Source of the DNA: DATGFB01 sp032160545 | Lineage (GTDB): Bacteria; Actinomycetota; Actinomycetes; Mycobacteriales; Jatrophihabitantaceae | Reading direction: 5' to 3' | NCBI GenBank assembly: GCA_032160545.1 | Contig: JAVHVN010000084.1 | Coordinates: 1 to 20,338 of the forward strand | DNA length: 20,338 bases | Part shown: positions 8,571 through 15,721 of the stretch, piece after piece | Numbering within the stretch: position 1 is the stretch's first letter | How the letters are laid out: each line of letters starts with the position of its first letter | Notes under the pieces: model-generated | The model's input: the letters and a program-made list of their open reading frames with translations, nothing else | What the model was told of the DNA's origin: nothing | The model's database searches: none | Made by a program: the position numbers and the translations under genes

Positions 8571-9380
8571 TCAGCCGATCCGGATGCCGGCCAGTTGCGT
8601 CGCCTGGGCCACGAGGCGCCCCGACGAGTCCCACACGAAGCACGCCTCGTCGACCCGCTCGCCGTCGATGAGCCGCGCCTGCTGCAGCACCCGGACCGGA
8701 CCGGGCACCGGCAGCGCGCGCACGTAGGCGGTCAGCTCGAACGTGGGCACCCAGCCACTCGTCTCGATGTCGAACGTGGCCGGTGGAAACGCGTCAACCG
8801 CGAACAGCAACGACACCGGGTCGAAAGCCTCGCCGCCCGGCAGGGCCAGCCAGCCGCGCAGGGCACCCCCACCGGACGGACGCCCCGCGGCGAAGCCGAG
8901 GCAAGCAGGGTCCAGACGCAGATCCACCTCGTCGAGCAACGCGACCTGCAGCCCGTTGGGCGCCTGCCCCGGCAGGCGGATGCAGTCGCCGAAGCCGGGT
9001 GTCTCGGCCTTGGGCAGCCCGTCGGTCCAGTGCGGCTTCGAGTCCGCGTCCGGCACGGTCGCCGTGGTGATCAACGCCTCGACGCAGGCAGTGCCGCCCT
9101 GGCTCATCCGCGCGCGGACCTGCGAGGCTGACCGCCCGGCCCGCAGCAGGTCCACCGTGATTCGTACCGGGCCGGGGTCGGGCGGGCGCAGGTAGTGCGC
9201 GCTCGCTGCCATGACGTGCGGCTGCGGCTGGGTGGCGAGCGCCGCGCGTCCCAGCATGGCGAGCAGGTAGCCGCCGTTGGGCTTGCCGCCGATCGTCCAG
9301 CCGGGGCTGACGTCGCCGACGAACTCGCCGGGACCGGCGGGCTCGAGAGCACTGACCGAACTGAACGGGGCAGCATTCAT
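8571..9380 (-). CDS. Acyl-CoA thioesterase, TesB-like double hotdog
   Basis: This 269-residue protein carries two hotdog halves. The first includes SPGWTIGGKPNGGYLLAMLG (about residues 25-44) and the ASAHYLRPPDPGPVRITVDLLRAGRSAS region. The second contains FDIETSGWVPTFELTAYVRALP and ends with the typical VWDSSGRLVAQATQLAGIR. This is the acyl-CoA thioesterase-like family with N- and C-terminal hotdog domains, common in actinobacteria. Expected activity is hydrolysis of medium or long acyl-CoA in the cytoplasm. I chose the ATG at 9380 because FSSVSALEPAGPGEFVGDV is where family members normally begin. A GTG at 9428 in frame would run the coding sequence through a strong hairpin (9407-9424). It lies downstream of a methyltransferase gene on the same strand and converges with the GH65 gene, seven bases between stops. 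Confidence 0.87.
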   Translation of the reverse strand: MNAAPFSSVSALEPAGPGEFVGDVSPGWTIGGKPNGGYLLAMLGRAALATQPQPHVMAASAHYLRPPDPGPVRITVDLLRAGRSASQVRARMSQGGTACVEALITTATVPDADSKPHWTDGLPKAETPGFGDCIRLPGQAPNGLQVALLDEVDLRLDPACLGFAAGRPSGGGALRGWLALPGGEAFDPVSLLFAVDAFPPATFDIETSGWVPTFELTAYVRALPVPGPVRVLQQARLIDGERVDEACFVWDSSGRLVAQATQLAGIRIG

Positions 9381-9406
9381 CCGGTCATGAAACACCGGAG
9401 CTCGGC

Positions 9407-9424
9407 CGGGCGCTGTTGCGCCCG
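9407..9424 (-). terminator. Hairpin between methyltransferase and thioesterase genes
   Basis: CGGGCGC and GCGCCCG make a perfect seven-base stem with a four-base loop in the 61 bases between the methyltransferase stop and the thioesterase ATG. There is no T-tract. It could terminate or attenuate the upstream transcript or serve as an operator. A second short repeat, CCGGT/ACCGG at 9381-9398, directly abuts the thioesterase start codon. Confidence 0.35.
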
Positions 9425-9441
9425 ACACCCTGGGGTGAGCG

Positions 9442-10236
9442 CTAGGCCGCGTGCCGCGCGAGCACGACGAAGGCCGGCAGGTCGCTGGTCACCGGGCCGT
9501 CTCCGAGCCGACGGGTCATCTCGTCACCGACGGCAGCGGCGAGCTCCGCGAGGTCGCCGTGCTTCTCCAGCTCGAAACGGACCGGCGAGCCGAAGCAGTA
9601 ACCCTCGGCGACCACGCGGGCCGACGACGCCCCGCCGCGCAGCACCACGCGGTCGAGCGAATCGATGGCGAGACCACCAGCGACCAGGTCGGCACGGATC
9701 CGGTCGGGGTCGAAGTAGCCGTGCGGCACCTCGGTCAGGAACCGGCTGCGCTCGCCGACGACGGTCTCGAAGGCATCGATCAAGGCGGCGGGAAAGTGCG
9801 AGTTCTCGGCACGGTCCCACGCCGTGAGGAGATACCTGCCGTCCGCAGCCATCACGCGTGCCGCCTCGGCGAACGAGGCCGGCCGGTCAGGGAAGAACAT
9901 GACCCCGAACTGGCACACGAGCAGATCGAAGGACGACTCGGGCAGCTCGAGTCGCTGGGCGTCGCACGACTGCCAGATCACCTCCGGTACGCGGGCGCGG
10001 CCCCACTCGACCATGGCGGGATTGAGGTCGGTTGCGGTGATGTCCGCATCCGGCAGTGCGTCGACGAGAGCACGGGTCACTATTCCGGTGCCGGCCGCAA
10101 GCTCCAGGACGCGGCGGGGTGCCAGGTCGGCGGCGATGTGCGCGAGGTACTCGGCAAACGGGGTGAACAGCGCCGATGCCAGGCACCGGTCGTACACCTC
10201 GGGCATCGAACCGAGCCAGCGCGCGTCCGTCGTCAT
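9442..10236 (-). CDS. Class I SAM-dependent methyltransferase
   Basis: The 264-residue product has the Rossmann-fold methyltransferase motifs in order: motif I VLELAAGTGIVTRAL (residues 43-57), the acidic end of strand 2 in DITATDLNPAM, motif post-I/II around SCDAQRLELPESSFDLLVCQ, and a motif III-like AARVMAADGRYLLTAWD. This is the UbiE/Methyltransf_11/25 type. It should transfer a methyl group from S-adenosylmethionine to a small molecule or lipid; the acceptor is not readable. I chose the ATG at 10236; the upstream in-frame extension has no better signal. No ribosome binding site stands out. It lies 28 bases downstream of the lytic transglycosylase gene and 61 upstream of the thioesterase gene, all on the minus strand, so a shared transcript is possible. 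Confidence 0.89.
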   Translation of the reverse strand: MTTDARWLGSMPEVYDRCLASALFTPFAEYLAHIAADLAPRRVLELAAGTGIVTRALVDALPDADITATDLNPAMVEWGRARVPEVIWQSCDAQRLELPESSFDLLVCQFGVMFFPDRPASFAEAARVMAADGRYLLTAWDRAENSHFPAALIDAFETVVGERSRFLTEVPHGYFDPDRIRADLVAGGLAIDSLDRVVLRGGASSARVVAEGYCFGSPVRFELEKHGDLAELAAAVGDEMTRRLGDGPVTSDLPAFVVLARHAA

Positions 10237-10264
10237 GACTCGGGAGTGGAGCAGCGGCAGCGGA

Positions 10265-11569
10265 TCATGAGGGCGACGCGGTCGGCGAGTCGGCGGCACT
10301 GACCGTCGGCGCGGGATTGCCGGTCGATGTCGGGGTCAGGCTCGGGCTCGGATCGTTCGGGACGCTCGTGCTCACCGGCGGGTCGGTCACGGTCGGGACG
10401 CTCGACTGGACCGGCGGCGGAGTCGGGGGGGTGACCACCGTGTCGGTGGGGGATCCCAGCGGCGAGTCCGAGGGCGAGGGCGAGGGCGAGCCGGCAACGG
10501 TCGACTGGGTCGACGGAGTCGGCTTCGGCGCCGGGTCCGGGTGGACGGCCGGCGGCGGCCCCGGGTTCACCGGCGGCGGTGCGCCCTGCGCGACAGTCGG
10601 TGGCACGGGATAGCTCTCCCCGGGGGTGCCGTCCGTGTACACCGACTCGATCTGCAGCACGAGGCGCACGTAGTCGGTCGAGTGGTTGTACGCACTGACC
10701 GCGCGGACCCGGCCGTCCGTCGAGGCGAGGTCGCCGCCGGCGCGGCACAGGTAGCCGGCGGCCGCCGCGGCCTCGTCGAAGAGGTTGAACGGGTCGGCCA
10801 CTCCGTCACCGTTGGCGTCGACGCTCCAGGTAGCCCACGTCGAGGGGATGAACTGCATCGGCCCGATCGCCCGGTCGTACACCCGGTCGCCGTCGAGCCG
10901 GCCGCCGTCGGTGTCGCCGATGAGCGCCGTCCCGTGCCCGTCGAGCGGGATTCCGATGATGCGCGGCGTCGAGACGCCGTCGGTGTGCAGGACGGCACCG
11001 GCGAACCGGCCGTGATTCGACTCGACGCGCCCGATCGCGGCAAGCAGCTCCCACGGCAGCCCGCACGCGGGGTCGAGCTTGGCCTGCCGGTCGGCCGCCT
11101 GTTGGTAGGCCTGCAACGCGGTCGCGGGGATACCGTCGGCGGCCAGCGCGGTCGCCACCGGCGCGGTGTTGGCCGGCAGGCCCGCGGGGCTCGACGGGCC
11201 CGCGCCTGGCGCGGTGCCGGTCGCCGCGACGGCGGCAACGCCGCTTGCGGTGTCGAAGAGCGAGCCCGGCACGCCGTCGTACCGGGCCGCCGCTGAGGGA
11301 TCGGAGGCCGCCAGAGGGACGCGGGCGTCGGCCTGCCGCGCGGTGACGCCTCGGTCATAGGCGACAACCGCGCCGATCACCGCAAAGAGGGCAAGCAGGA
11401 CCCACCGCAGCGCCGGCGTCCAGCCGATCGCTGCGGGCAGGTCGGGCTGTGCGTGCCGGGCGCGCTGCGGCGGATTGACACGCCGGTGCTTGCCGATGAA
11501 AGGTCCCTCACGATCAATGAACGTCTCGCGACGTGCGGCGATGATCTCCCTCGGACGCGGCGAATACAA
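10265..11569 (-). CDS. Membrane-anchored lytic transglycosylase with Pro/Ser/Thr-rich C-terminal tail
   Basis: A short basic N-terminus leads into one transmembrane helix (RWVLLALFAVIGAVVAY), so the rest should lie outside the membrane. The catalytic domain is of the SLT/MltB-like kind: LPWELLAAIGRVESNHGRF with putative catalytic Glu183 (numbered from the TTG start), then DRAIGPMQFIPSTWATW, the DANGDGVADP stretch, AAAAAGYLC and VRAVSAYNHSTDYV. It would cleave peptidoglycan between MurNAc and GlcNAc, forming 1,6-anhydro ends. The last ~130 residues are low-complexity Pro/Ser/Thr/Val, probably a wall-spanning spacer; I see no LPXTG motif or peptidoglycan-binding domain. The start is uncertain: TTG at 11569 is the first plausible start after the upstream gene's stop, but has no ribosome binding site. 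An ATC at 11497 has GAGG upstream, and later CTG codons exist. The coding domain itself is secure. Confidence 0.87.
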   Translation of the reverse strand: MYSPRPREIIAARRETFIDREGPFIGKHRRVNPPQRARHAQPDLPAAIGWTPALRWVLLALFAVIGAVVAYDRGVTARQADARVPLAASDPSAAARYDGVPGSLFDTASGVAAVAATGTAPGAGPSSPAGLPANTAPVATALAADGIPATALQAYQQAADRQAKLDPACGLPWELLAAIGRVESNHGRFAGAVLHTDGVSTPRIIGIPLDGHGTALIGDTDGGRLDGDRVYDRAIGPMQFIPSTWATWSVDANGDGVADPFNLFDEAAAAAGYLCRAGGDLASTDGRVRAVSAYNHSTDYVRLVLQIESVYTDGTPGESYPVPPTVAQGAPPPVNPGPPPAVHPDPAPKPTPSTQSTVAGSPSPSPSDSPLGSPTDTVVTPPTPPPVQSSVPTVTDPPVSTSVPNDPSPSLTPTSTGNPAPTVSAADSPTASPS

Positions 11570-11615
11570 GCCGTCGGGGGAAGTCGCGTCACGCGTTGGC
11601 GAGGTGCCCGCGGCG

Positions 11616-13187
11616 TCACTCCACCGCCAGCAGACCGTGGTGCACCGCGAACAGGCTCGCCGCGGCCCGGTTGCCGGCACCCGTCTTGGCGTAGATGTGC
11701 TCGGTGTGGTTGCGCACGGTCTTGGGTGCGAGCACGAGTTTGGCGGCGATCTCCTTGCTCGACAGACCCCGCGCCAGCAGCCGCAGCACCTCGATCTCCC
11801 GAGAGGTGAGCCCGGCCGGACCGCTCCTGCGACGTGCCGGGCGATGGCCGGCTGTCTCGAGCGTCGCGTCCACGGCCGCGGTGTCGAACCGTCCGGAGTC
11901 GGCTTCCCGTCGCAGCATCGCAGCCGCCTCGGCGGATCCCAGTGCCTCGCGATGGGGGCGCGGCTCGCACATGGTCTCGTACGAGTCGGCCGCGGCGAGG
12001 ATTCGGGCGAGCGGCGAGATCGCGTTACCCGACAGGCCACGCGGGTATCCCGACCCGTCCAGCCGCTCGTGGTGCTGGACGGCGATCTCGCCGAGCGGCG
12101 CCAGCGCGGCGGACTGGCACAGGATGCGCTCCGTCAGGTAGGGGTGCATGCGCACCCGTTCCCACTCACCTGCGCCAAGCGGACCGCGCTTGTCCCAGAT
12201 CGAGTTCGAGACGCCGAGTCGTCCGAAGTCGTGCACCAGTCCGGCTCGGCGCAGCGTGCGGATCTCGGACCGCCCCAGCCCGAGAGCGGTCGCCGCGCCG
12301 CCGGCGAGGTCGGCGACGGCGCGGGAGTGGCCGAGTGTGTACGGCGACTTCAGGTCGACGAAGTCGGCGATCGCGGTGAGCGCCTGGTCGATGGCCTCGC
12401 CGCGCAGCCGGATGCGCAGGGCCGGCTCGGCATTGACGACCGCATGCCACGTCGTCGTCGCATCGATGCCGCCGAGCACCTCGTGGGGGTGGGAGCAGAG
12501 CAGGCCGGCCAGCGCCGGATCGAACTGGCGGCCGGACCGCTTGCGCGCGAGCGCGACGGCCGCGCCGACGCCCCCGACCCGGTGCGCGACCTCGATGTAC
12601 TCGGCGAACTGCGTGATGCGTGCCGCGACAGGTATGGCATCACCCGCGAGCAACGCGGGCCAGCCACGCCCGTCCCATCGCTCGTACGCGGCGGCGACCG
12701 CCTCCTGCACCGGCGCGTCCAAACCGAGCTGGCGGGCGAACTCACGGGCGAGCGCTGAGTGCTGCTGCACCATCTGGTCGACCTCGCGGTGCCCGTGCAT
12801 CGCGAACTCGAGACCGACGCGCATTCGGTGCAGCGGGGGGTTGCCGCGACCGATCAACCGCAGGCTGGCTGCCGCGCCGCGCAGGCTGCGCAAGTCGTAG
12901 TCGTACTTCGTCGACCTGAGCTCGATGTCGTCGCCGAACCACCTCGCCTGCTCGTGCGCGTCGGAGTGGCACCCGACGTTCACGAGCAACGCTGCGTAGT
13001 AGACGACCGTGCGCTGCTCGTCGTCGAGGCCGCACCGATCCGCCAGCCGCAGCGAGATCACGCACTGCCGCAGTACGTGTTCCATGGGCTGGCCGAAGCC
13101 GAGGTCCACCCCGAGCGACAGCGCTGCGACGAGTTCGGCCAGGCAGACCTCACCGGCGCTCTCGTCCCCTGCCGGCACCTGGGCCAC
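11616..13187 (-). CDS. HD-GYP domain protein with C-terminal LuxR DNA-binding domain
   Basis: This 523-residue protein has two HD-GYP-like halves and a helix-turn-helix. The C-terminal half (~280-450) keeps the phosphodiesterase signature: HSRAVADLA, LVHDFGRLGV (His319/Asp320), RMHPYLTERIL and HHERLDGSGYPRGL (372-385), although GKIG has become GRLG. The N-terminal half has the shape without the ligands: AALLVNVGCHSDAHE, HSALAREFARQLGL and YERWDGRGWPALL (168-180) instead of HHExxDGxGYP. A LuxR/GerE domain follows at ~460-521 (LTSREIEVLRLLARGLSSKE). HD-GYP domains hydrolyse cyclic-di-GMP or related cyclic dinucleotides, so this may be a transcription factor that reads or degrades a second messenger. 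The GTG at 13187 has an excellent GGAGGT five bases upstream. It follows the cupin gene by 54 bases and precedes the transglycosylase gene by 46. Confidence 0.92.
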   Translation of the reverse strand: MAQVPAGDESAGEVCLAELVAALSLGVDLGFGQPMEHVLRQCVISLRLADRCGLDDEQRTVVYYAALLVNVGCHSDAHEQARWFGDDIELRSTKYDYDLRSLRGAAASLRLIGRGNPPLHRMRVGLEFAMHGHREVDQMVQQHSALAREFARQLGLDAPVQEAVAAAYERWDGRGWPALLAGDAIPVAARITQFAEYIEVAHRVGGVGAAVALARKRSGRQFDPALAGLLCSHPHEVLGGIDATTTWHAVVNAEPALRIRLRGEAIDQALTAIADFVDLKSPYTLGHSRAVADLAGGAATALGLGRSEIRTLRRAGLVHDFGRLGVSNSIWDKRGPLGAGEWERVRMHPYLTERILCQSAALAPLGEIAVQHHERLDGSGYPRGLSGNAISPLARILAAADSYETMCEPRPHREALGSAEAAAMLRREADSGRFDTAAVDATLETAGHRPARRRSGPAGLTSREIEVLRLLARGLSSKEIAAKLVLAPKTVRNHTEHIYAKTGAGNRAAASLFAVHHGLLAVE

Positions 13188-13196
13188 CGGCCACCT

Positions 13197-13220
13197 CCAG
13201 CGCGCGACCCCGCGCGCTGG
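13197..13220 (-). promoter_or_regulatory. Perfect inverted repeat before the HD-GYP/LuxR gene
   Basis: CCAGCGCGC and GCGCGCTGG are perfect nine-base arms around a six-base centre. On the minus strand the repeat starts directly after a TAACGT box (candidate -10, 13221-13226) and its far end shares two bases with the GGAGGT ribosome binding site. It could be an operator overlapping the transcription start, or an RNA hairpin masking the ribosome binding site if transcripts arrive from upstream. Confidence 0.42.
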
Positions 13221-13241
13221 ACGTTACGCCCGAATGCGGTG

Positions 13242-13619
13242 TCAGGTGCCCTGCAGTGTCGCCATATTCCGCGTGATGGCCTCGTCGGTCGCCTTGAGCT
13301 CGGCGGTAGGGCTGAACTGCACCAACTCGGTGCCGGCCTCGAAGCTGGGTACGTGTCCGGGCGCCATGTGGAAGGCGTCCCCCGTGCGCACCGTCTCCTC
13401 GGTGCCGTCGGTGTAGCGCACGGTCAGCTGACCCCTCGTGACGACCCCGACGTGCGGGCACTGGCAGCTGTCGTCGGGCAGGCCCTTCAACAGCGGCGAC
13501 ATGTCCACCGGCTGCTTCACCGTCAGGTAGTCGACGGTGTAGCCGCCGAGTTCGGCGGTCCGGACCTCGACGATCCCGTGGTCCACGAGTTCGCGTTCCG
13601 CGGGCAGGGTTCTCGGCAT
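13242..13619 (-). CDS. Small cupin-domain protein
   Basis: This 125-residue protein is a single cupin barrel. Motif 1 is around CQCPHVGVVTRGQLTVRY (about residues 53-70) and motif 2 around GDAFHMAPGHVPSFEAG (about 80-96), giving His residues that could bind a metal, although the full HxH...E...H set is not clearly present. Cupins of this size act as small enzymes, metal- or ligand-binding proteins, or sensors, and no specific role can be assigned. The start is secure: ATG at 13619 follows a strong GGAGGAG ribosome binding site. The gene is divergent from the GT87 gene (140 bases with a 16-base palindrome between) and lies 54 bases upstream of the HD-GYP/LuxR gene on the same strand, so it may be part of that regulatory unit. 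No signal peptide is visible. Confidence 0.86.
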   Translation of the reverse strand: MPRTLPAERELVDHGIVEVRTAELGGYTVDYLTVKQPVDMSPLLKGLPDDSCQCPHVGVVTRGQLTVRYTDGTEETVRTGDAFHMAPGHVPSFEAGTELVQFSPTAELKATDEAITRNMATLQGT

Positions 13620-13699
13620 GGCTCCTCCTCCGCATCGTCCTCGGACGGGATCTGCCCCCGTCCGGCTCCGACGCTAGGTCGCGACGACGGCAAGGCGCG

Positions 13700-13715
13700 T
13701 GGGGCAAATGCCCCA
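13700..13715. promoter_or_regulatory. 16-base palindrome between divergent cupin and GT87 genes
   Basis: TGGGGCAAATGCCCCA has perfect seven-base arms around a two-base centre. It lies roughly in the middle of the 140 bases between the two divergent start codons and 31 bases upstream of the candidate -10 of the GT87 gene. The symmetry and position suggest a repressor or activator site. No dedicated regulator other than the nearby HD-GYP/LuxR protein is in view. Confidence 0.42.
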
Positions 13716-13746
13716 ACTTCTGCCTCAACTTCGCCGCGTCCGCTCC

Positions 13747-13752
13747 TAGGCT
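13747..13752 (+). promoter_or_regulatory. Candidate -10 element (TAGGCT), leaderless start of GT87 gene
   Basis: TAGGCT matches TANNNT and is separated by seven bases from the ATG at 13760, with no Shine-Dalgarno sequence between. This geometry would put the transcript 5' end at or next to the start codon. Confidence 0.32.
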
Positions 13753-13759
13753 GAACTCC

Positions 13760-15031
13760 ATGCCGGACTTGCTCGCGATCCCCGGCCGGTACCGGTTCCG
13801 CCTTCGTCCCGTCTCGTCCCGCCGGGCGTTGGTCCTGCTGGGGTGCTCCGTCGCGGTCTTCTGCCTGGTGCGTGCGCTGTCTCCACATCGCATTCTCGGT
13901 GACCTCATGGTCTACCGGGCTGAGGGCTCCGCGCTGCGCCAGGGCCTCGATCTGTACGGGCCCCTGCCCGGCGTGCGCGGCGCGGCAACCTATCCGACGT
14001 TCGCCGCGCTCGCCTTCGTTGCACTCACGCTCGTCCCGGTCAGTGCGCTGCAGGCCCTGTCCATGACGATCAACCTGCTGTTGCTGCTGTTCGTCTGCCA
14101 CGCGTCCTGCAATCTCCTCGGCGTCCGTGGCCGTCGGGCCGTGGTCACCGGGTGCACCGCCGCGGCCTTCGCGCTGTGGAGCGAGCCGGTGCTCACGACG
14201 TTCGACTACGGCCAAATCAACCTGCTGCTGCTGAGCCTCGTCCTCTTCGACTTCACCCGCCCACCGGACTCGCGGCTGCGGGGGATCGGCACCGGATTGG
14301 CCACCGCGATGAAGGTGACGCCGGGGATCCTGATCGTGTACCTGGTCCTGACCGGGCGATGGCGGGCCGGCGTGACGGCCGTGCTCACCGTCGGGGTGTC
14401 GGTCGCGATATCCGCGCTGACCACCGGCAGGGACACCTGGCTGTTCTGGACGCGGTACCTGTTCGATTGGAACCGCGTCGGGCGAATCGGCATCATCGCC
14501 AATCAGTCGGTCCGGGGGCTGGTGATGCGGATCGAACACACCCGGGCGGTGCACCCGGCCGGTCTGATCACCGCGCTGCTTGCGGTGATCGCGGCCGTCG
14601 GTTTGGTGTGCGCGGTGCGGGCGTATCGCGCACTCGGAGACGAGTGGGGACTGCCCGCGGCCGCCGTCACCGGCCTGCTCGTCTCACCCGTCTCGTGGAC
14701 CCACCACTGGGTCTGGTGCGTGCCGATCGGGCTGCTGCTCTGGTTCCGGGCGCGACGGTGGCTCGCCCTGACCGCCGCTGTCTTCTGCTCGTGGGTCGTC
14801 TGGCTGTTCCCGCACGTGCGGACGGCAGAACTGTATTTCCCACCGGTGGTCGCTGGCTTGTCCGGCTGGTATGTCTACTTCGGCCTGTGGTTCCTCGGAT
14901 TCACGGCATGGCGGGTGCGGCAGGCGCGGCTCGGTGCGTCCGATCCGGGTCAGCCACCGCCACCGCCGCTCGTGCCCAGGCCGGCGATGAGATTGATCGT
15001 CGACGCGAGGACCACCGCGCCGAAGAGGTAG
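13760..15031 (+). CDS. GT87-family polyprenyl-phosphate-dependent mannosyltransferase-like membrane protein
   Basis: The 423-residue polytopic protein has about ten hydrophobic segments and the pattern of the GT87 (DUF2029) alpha-(1->2)-mannosyltransferases of actinobacteria. The acidic residue in the first outer loop, needed by GT-C enzymes, is in RILGDLMVYRAEG (about 45-57). YPTFAALAFVAL, DYGQINLLLLSLVLF, MKVTPGILIVYLVLTGRW, ANQSVRGL and SPVSWTHHWVW are all in the expected order. Family members add mannose or a related sugar from a polyprenyl-phosphate donor to lipomannan, arabinomannan or other envelope glycans at the outer face of the membrane. The exact acceptor is unknown here. The ATG at 13760 has no ribosome binding site but a TAGGCT box just upstream. 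Its 3' end overlaps the convergent DUF1345 gene by 82 bases; the overlapping tail is proline- and arginine-rich and probably unstructured. Confidence 0.9.
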   Translation: MPDLLAIPGRYRFRLRPVSSRRALVLLGCSVAVFCLVRALSPHRILGDLMVYRAEGSALRQGLDLYGPLPGVRGAATYPTFAALAFVALTLVPVSALQALSMTINLLLLLFVCHASCNLLGVRGRRAVVTGCTAAAFALWSEPVLTTFDYGQINLLLLSLVLFDFTRPPDSRLRGIGTGLATAMKVTPGILIVYLVLTGRWRAGVTAVLTVGVSVAISALTTGRDTWLFWTRYLFDWNRVGRIGIIANQSVRGLVMRIEHTRAVHPAGLITALLAVIAAVGLVCAVRAYRALGDEWGLPAAAVTGLLVSPVSWTHHWVWCVPIGLLLWFRARRWLALTAAVFCSWVVWLFPHVRTAELYFPPVVAGLSGWYVYFGLWFLGFTAWRVRQARLGASDPGQPPPPPLVPRPAMRLIVDARTTAPKR

Positions 15032-15660
15032 GACAGCAGTGCGTGCCGCAATGCGATCGCCCGGATGGCAGGAGTCTCGAGGTCCGTGTCGGACACCTGG
15101 AAGGTCATGCCGATCGTGAATGCGAGGTAGGCGAAGTCGACGTATCGCGGCGGTGCCTCCTGGTTGAAGTTCACGCCGCCGTCCCTGCCCGTGTAATAGG
15201 CACGCGCGTACTTGAGCGTGAACAGGGTGTGCACGGCTAACCACGACAGCACGACGCTGGCGACGCCCAGCCCGGCCAGCAGATCCTGGCTGGCTCCCTT
15301 CTCCGAACCGGCGCGGATCAGGACGACACCCACCGCGGCCAGGCTGGCGACCGCCGCGATGACCACGATGAGGTCCGACGCGAACCGTCCCGGATCTTCG
15401 CGCGTCGCGTGTGCCGCCGTCGACGTCGAGCCCATCCGGGCGATCGTGAGCCACACCCAGACGGTGAACAGGACCGCCGCCGCGTCCCAGCCGCACAAGG
15501 GGGCATACGGCCACGCGCCCGCCACGCCCGTCCCGACCCCCGCGGCCGTCCCGACGACTGCCATGGCGAGCAACCGGGTGCGCGAGGCCGTCGAGATCCA
15601 TGGGGAACTGCGTCGCACCACGCTCGGTGGTGGCTTGGCGACGGCCGGGGGTCGGATCAC
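14950..15660 (-). CDS. DUF1345-family integral membrane protein
   Basis: The 236-residue product has five or six hydrophobic segments: RLLAMAVVGTAAGVGTGVAG, AAAVLFTVWVWLTIARMG, LIVVIAAVASLAAVGVVLI, ASVVLSWLAVHTLFTLKYA, YLAFTIGMTFQVSDTDL and LLSYLFGAVVLASTINLIAG. The segments HTLFTLKYARAYYTG and DFAYLAFTIGMTFQVSDTD are hallmarks of DUF1345, a family without assigned function. The region between them, GGVNFNQEAPPRYVDF, is the conserved loop. The start is uncertain. GTG at 15660 leaves space for a promoter beside the divergent gene at 15722. ATG at 15714 would add 18 residues but lies only seven bases from that gene's ATG. Longer open frames upstream are shadows. The C-terminal tail ends in a run of glycines and overlaps the end of the GT87 gene by 82 bases on the opposite strand. 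Confidence 0.83.
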   Translation of the reverse strand: MIRPPAVAKPPPSVVRRSSPWISTASRTRLLAMAVVGTAAGVGTGVAGAWPYAPLCGWDAAAVLFTVWVWLTIARMGSTSTAAHATREDPGRFASDLIVVIAAVASLAAVGVVLIRAGSEKGASQDLLAGLGVASVVLSWLAVHTLFTLKYARAYYTGRDGGVNFNQEAPPRYVDFAYLAFTIGMTFQVSDTDLETPAIRAIALRHALLSYLFGAVVLASTINLIAGLGTSGGGGG

Positions 15661-15708
15661 GCGGGCAGCCTGCCCGGCGCAGAGCCTCCTGTATCTGTGA
15701 ACTCCGGG

Positions 15709-15714
15709 TAGCAT
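15709..15714 (+). promoter_or_regulatory. Candidate -10 element (TAGCAT) for the repeat-protein gene
   Basis: TAGCAT fits TANNNT and ends seven bases before the ATG at 15722, the same geometry as the GT87 gene. No -35 element is evident. Transcription would begin at the start codon. Confidence 0.26.
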
Positions 15715-15721
15715 CCGGCCC

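Noticed and set aside
10470..10487. Three GAGGGC tandem hexamers
   Set aside because: They are the complement of repeated Ser-Pro codons in the low-complexity tail of the transglycosylase and need no further explanation.
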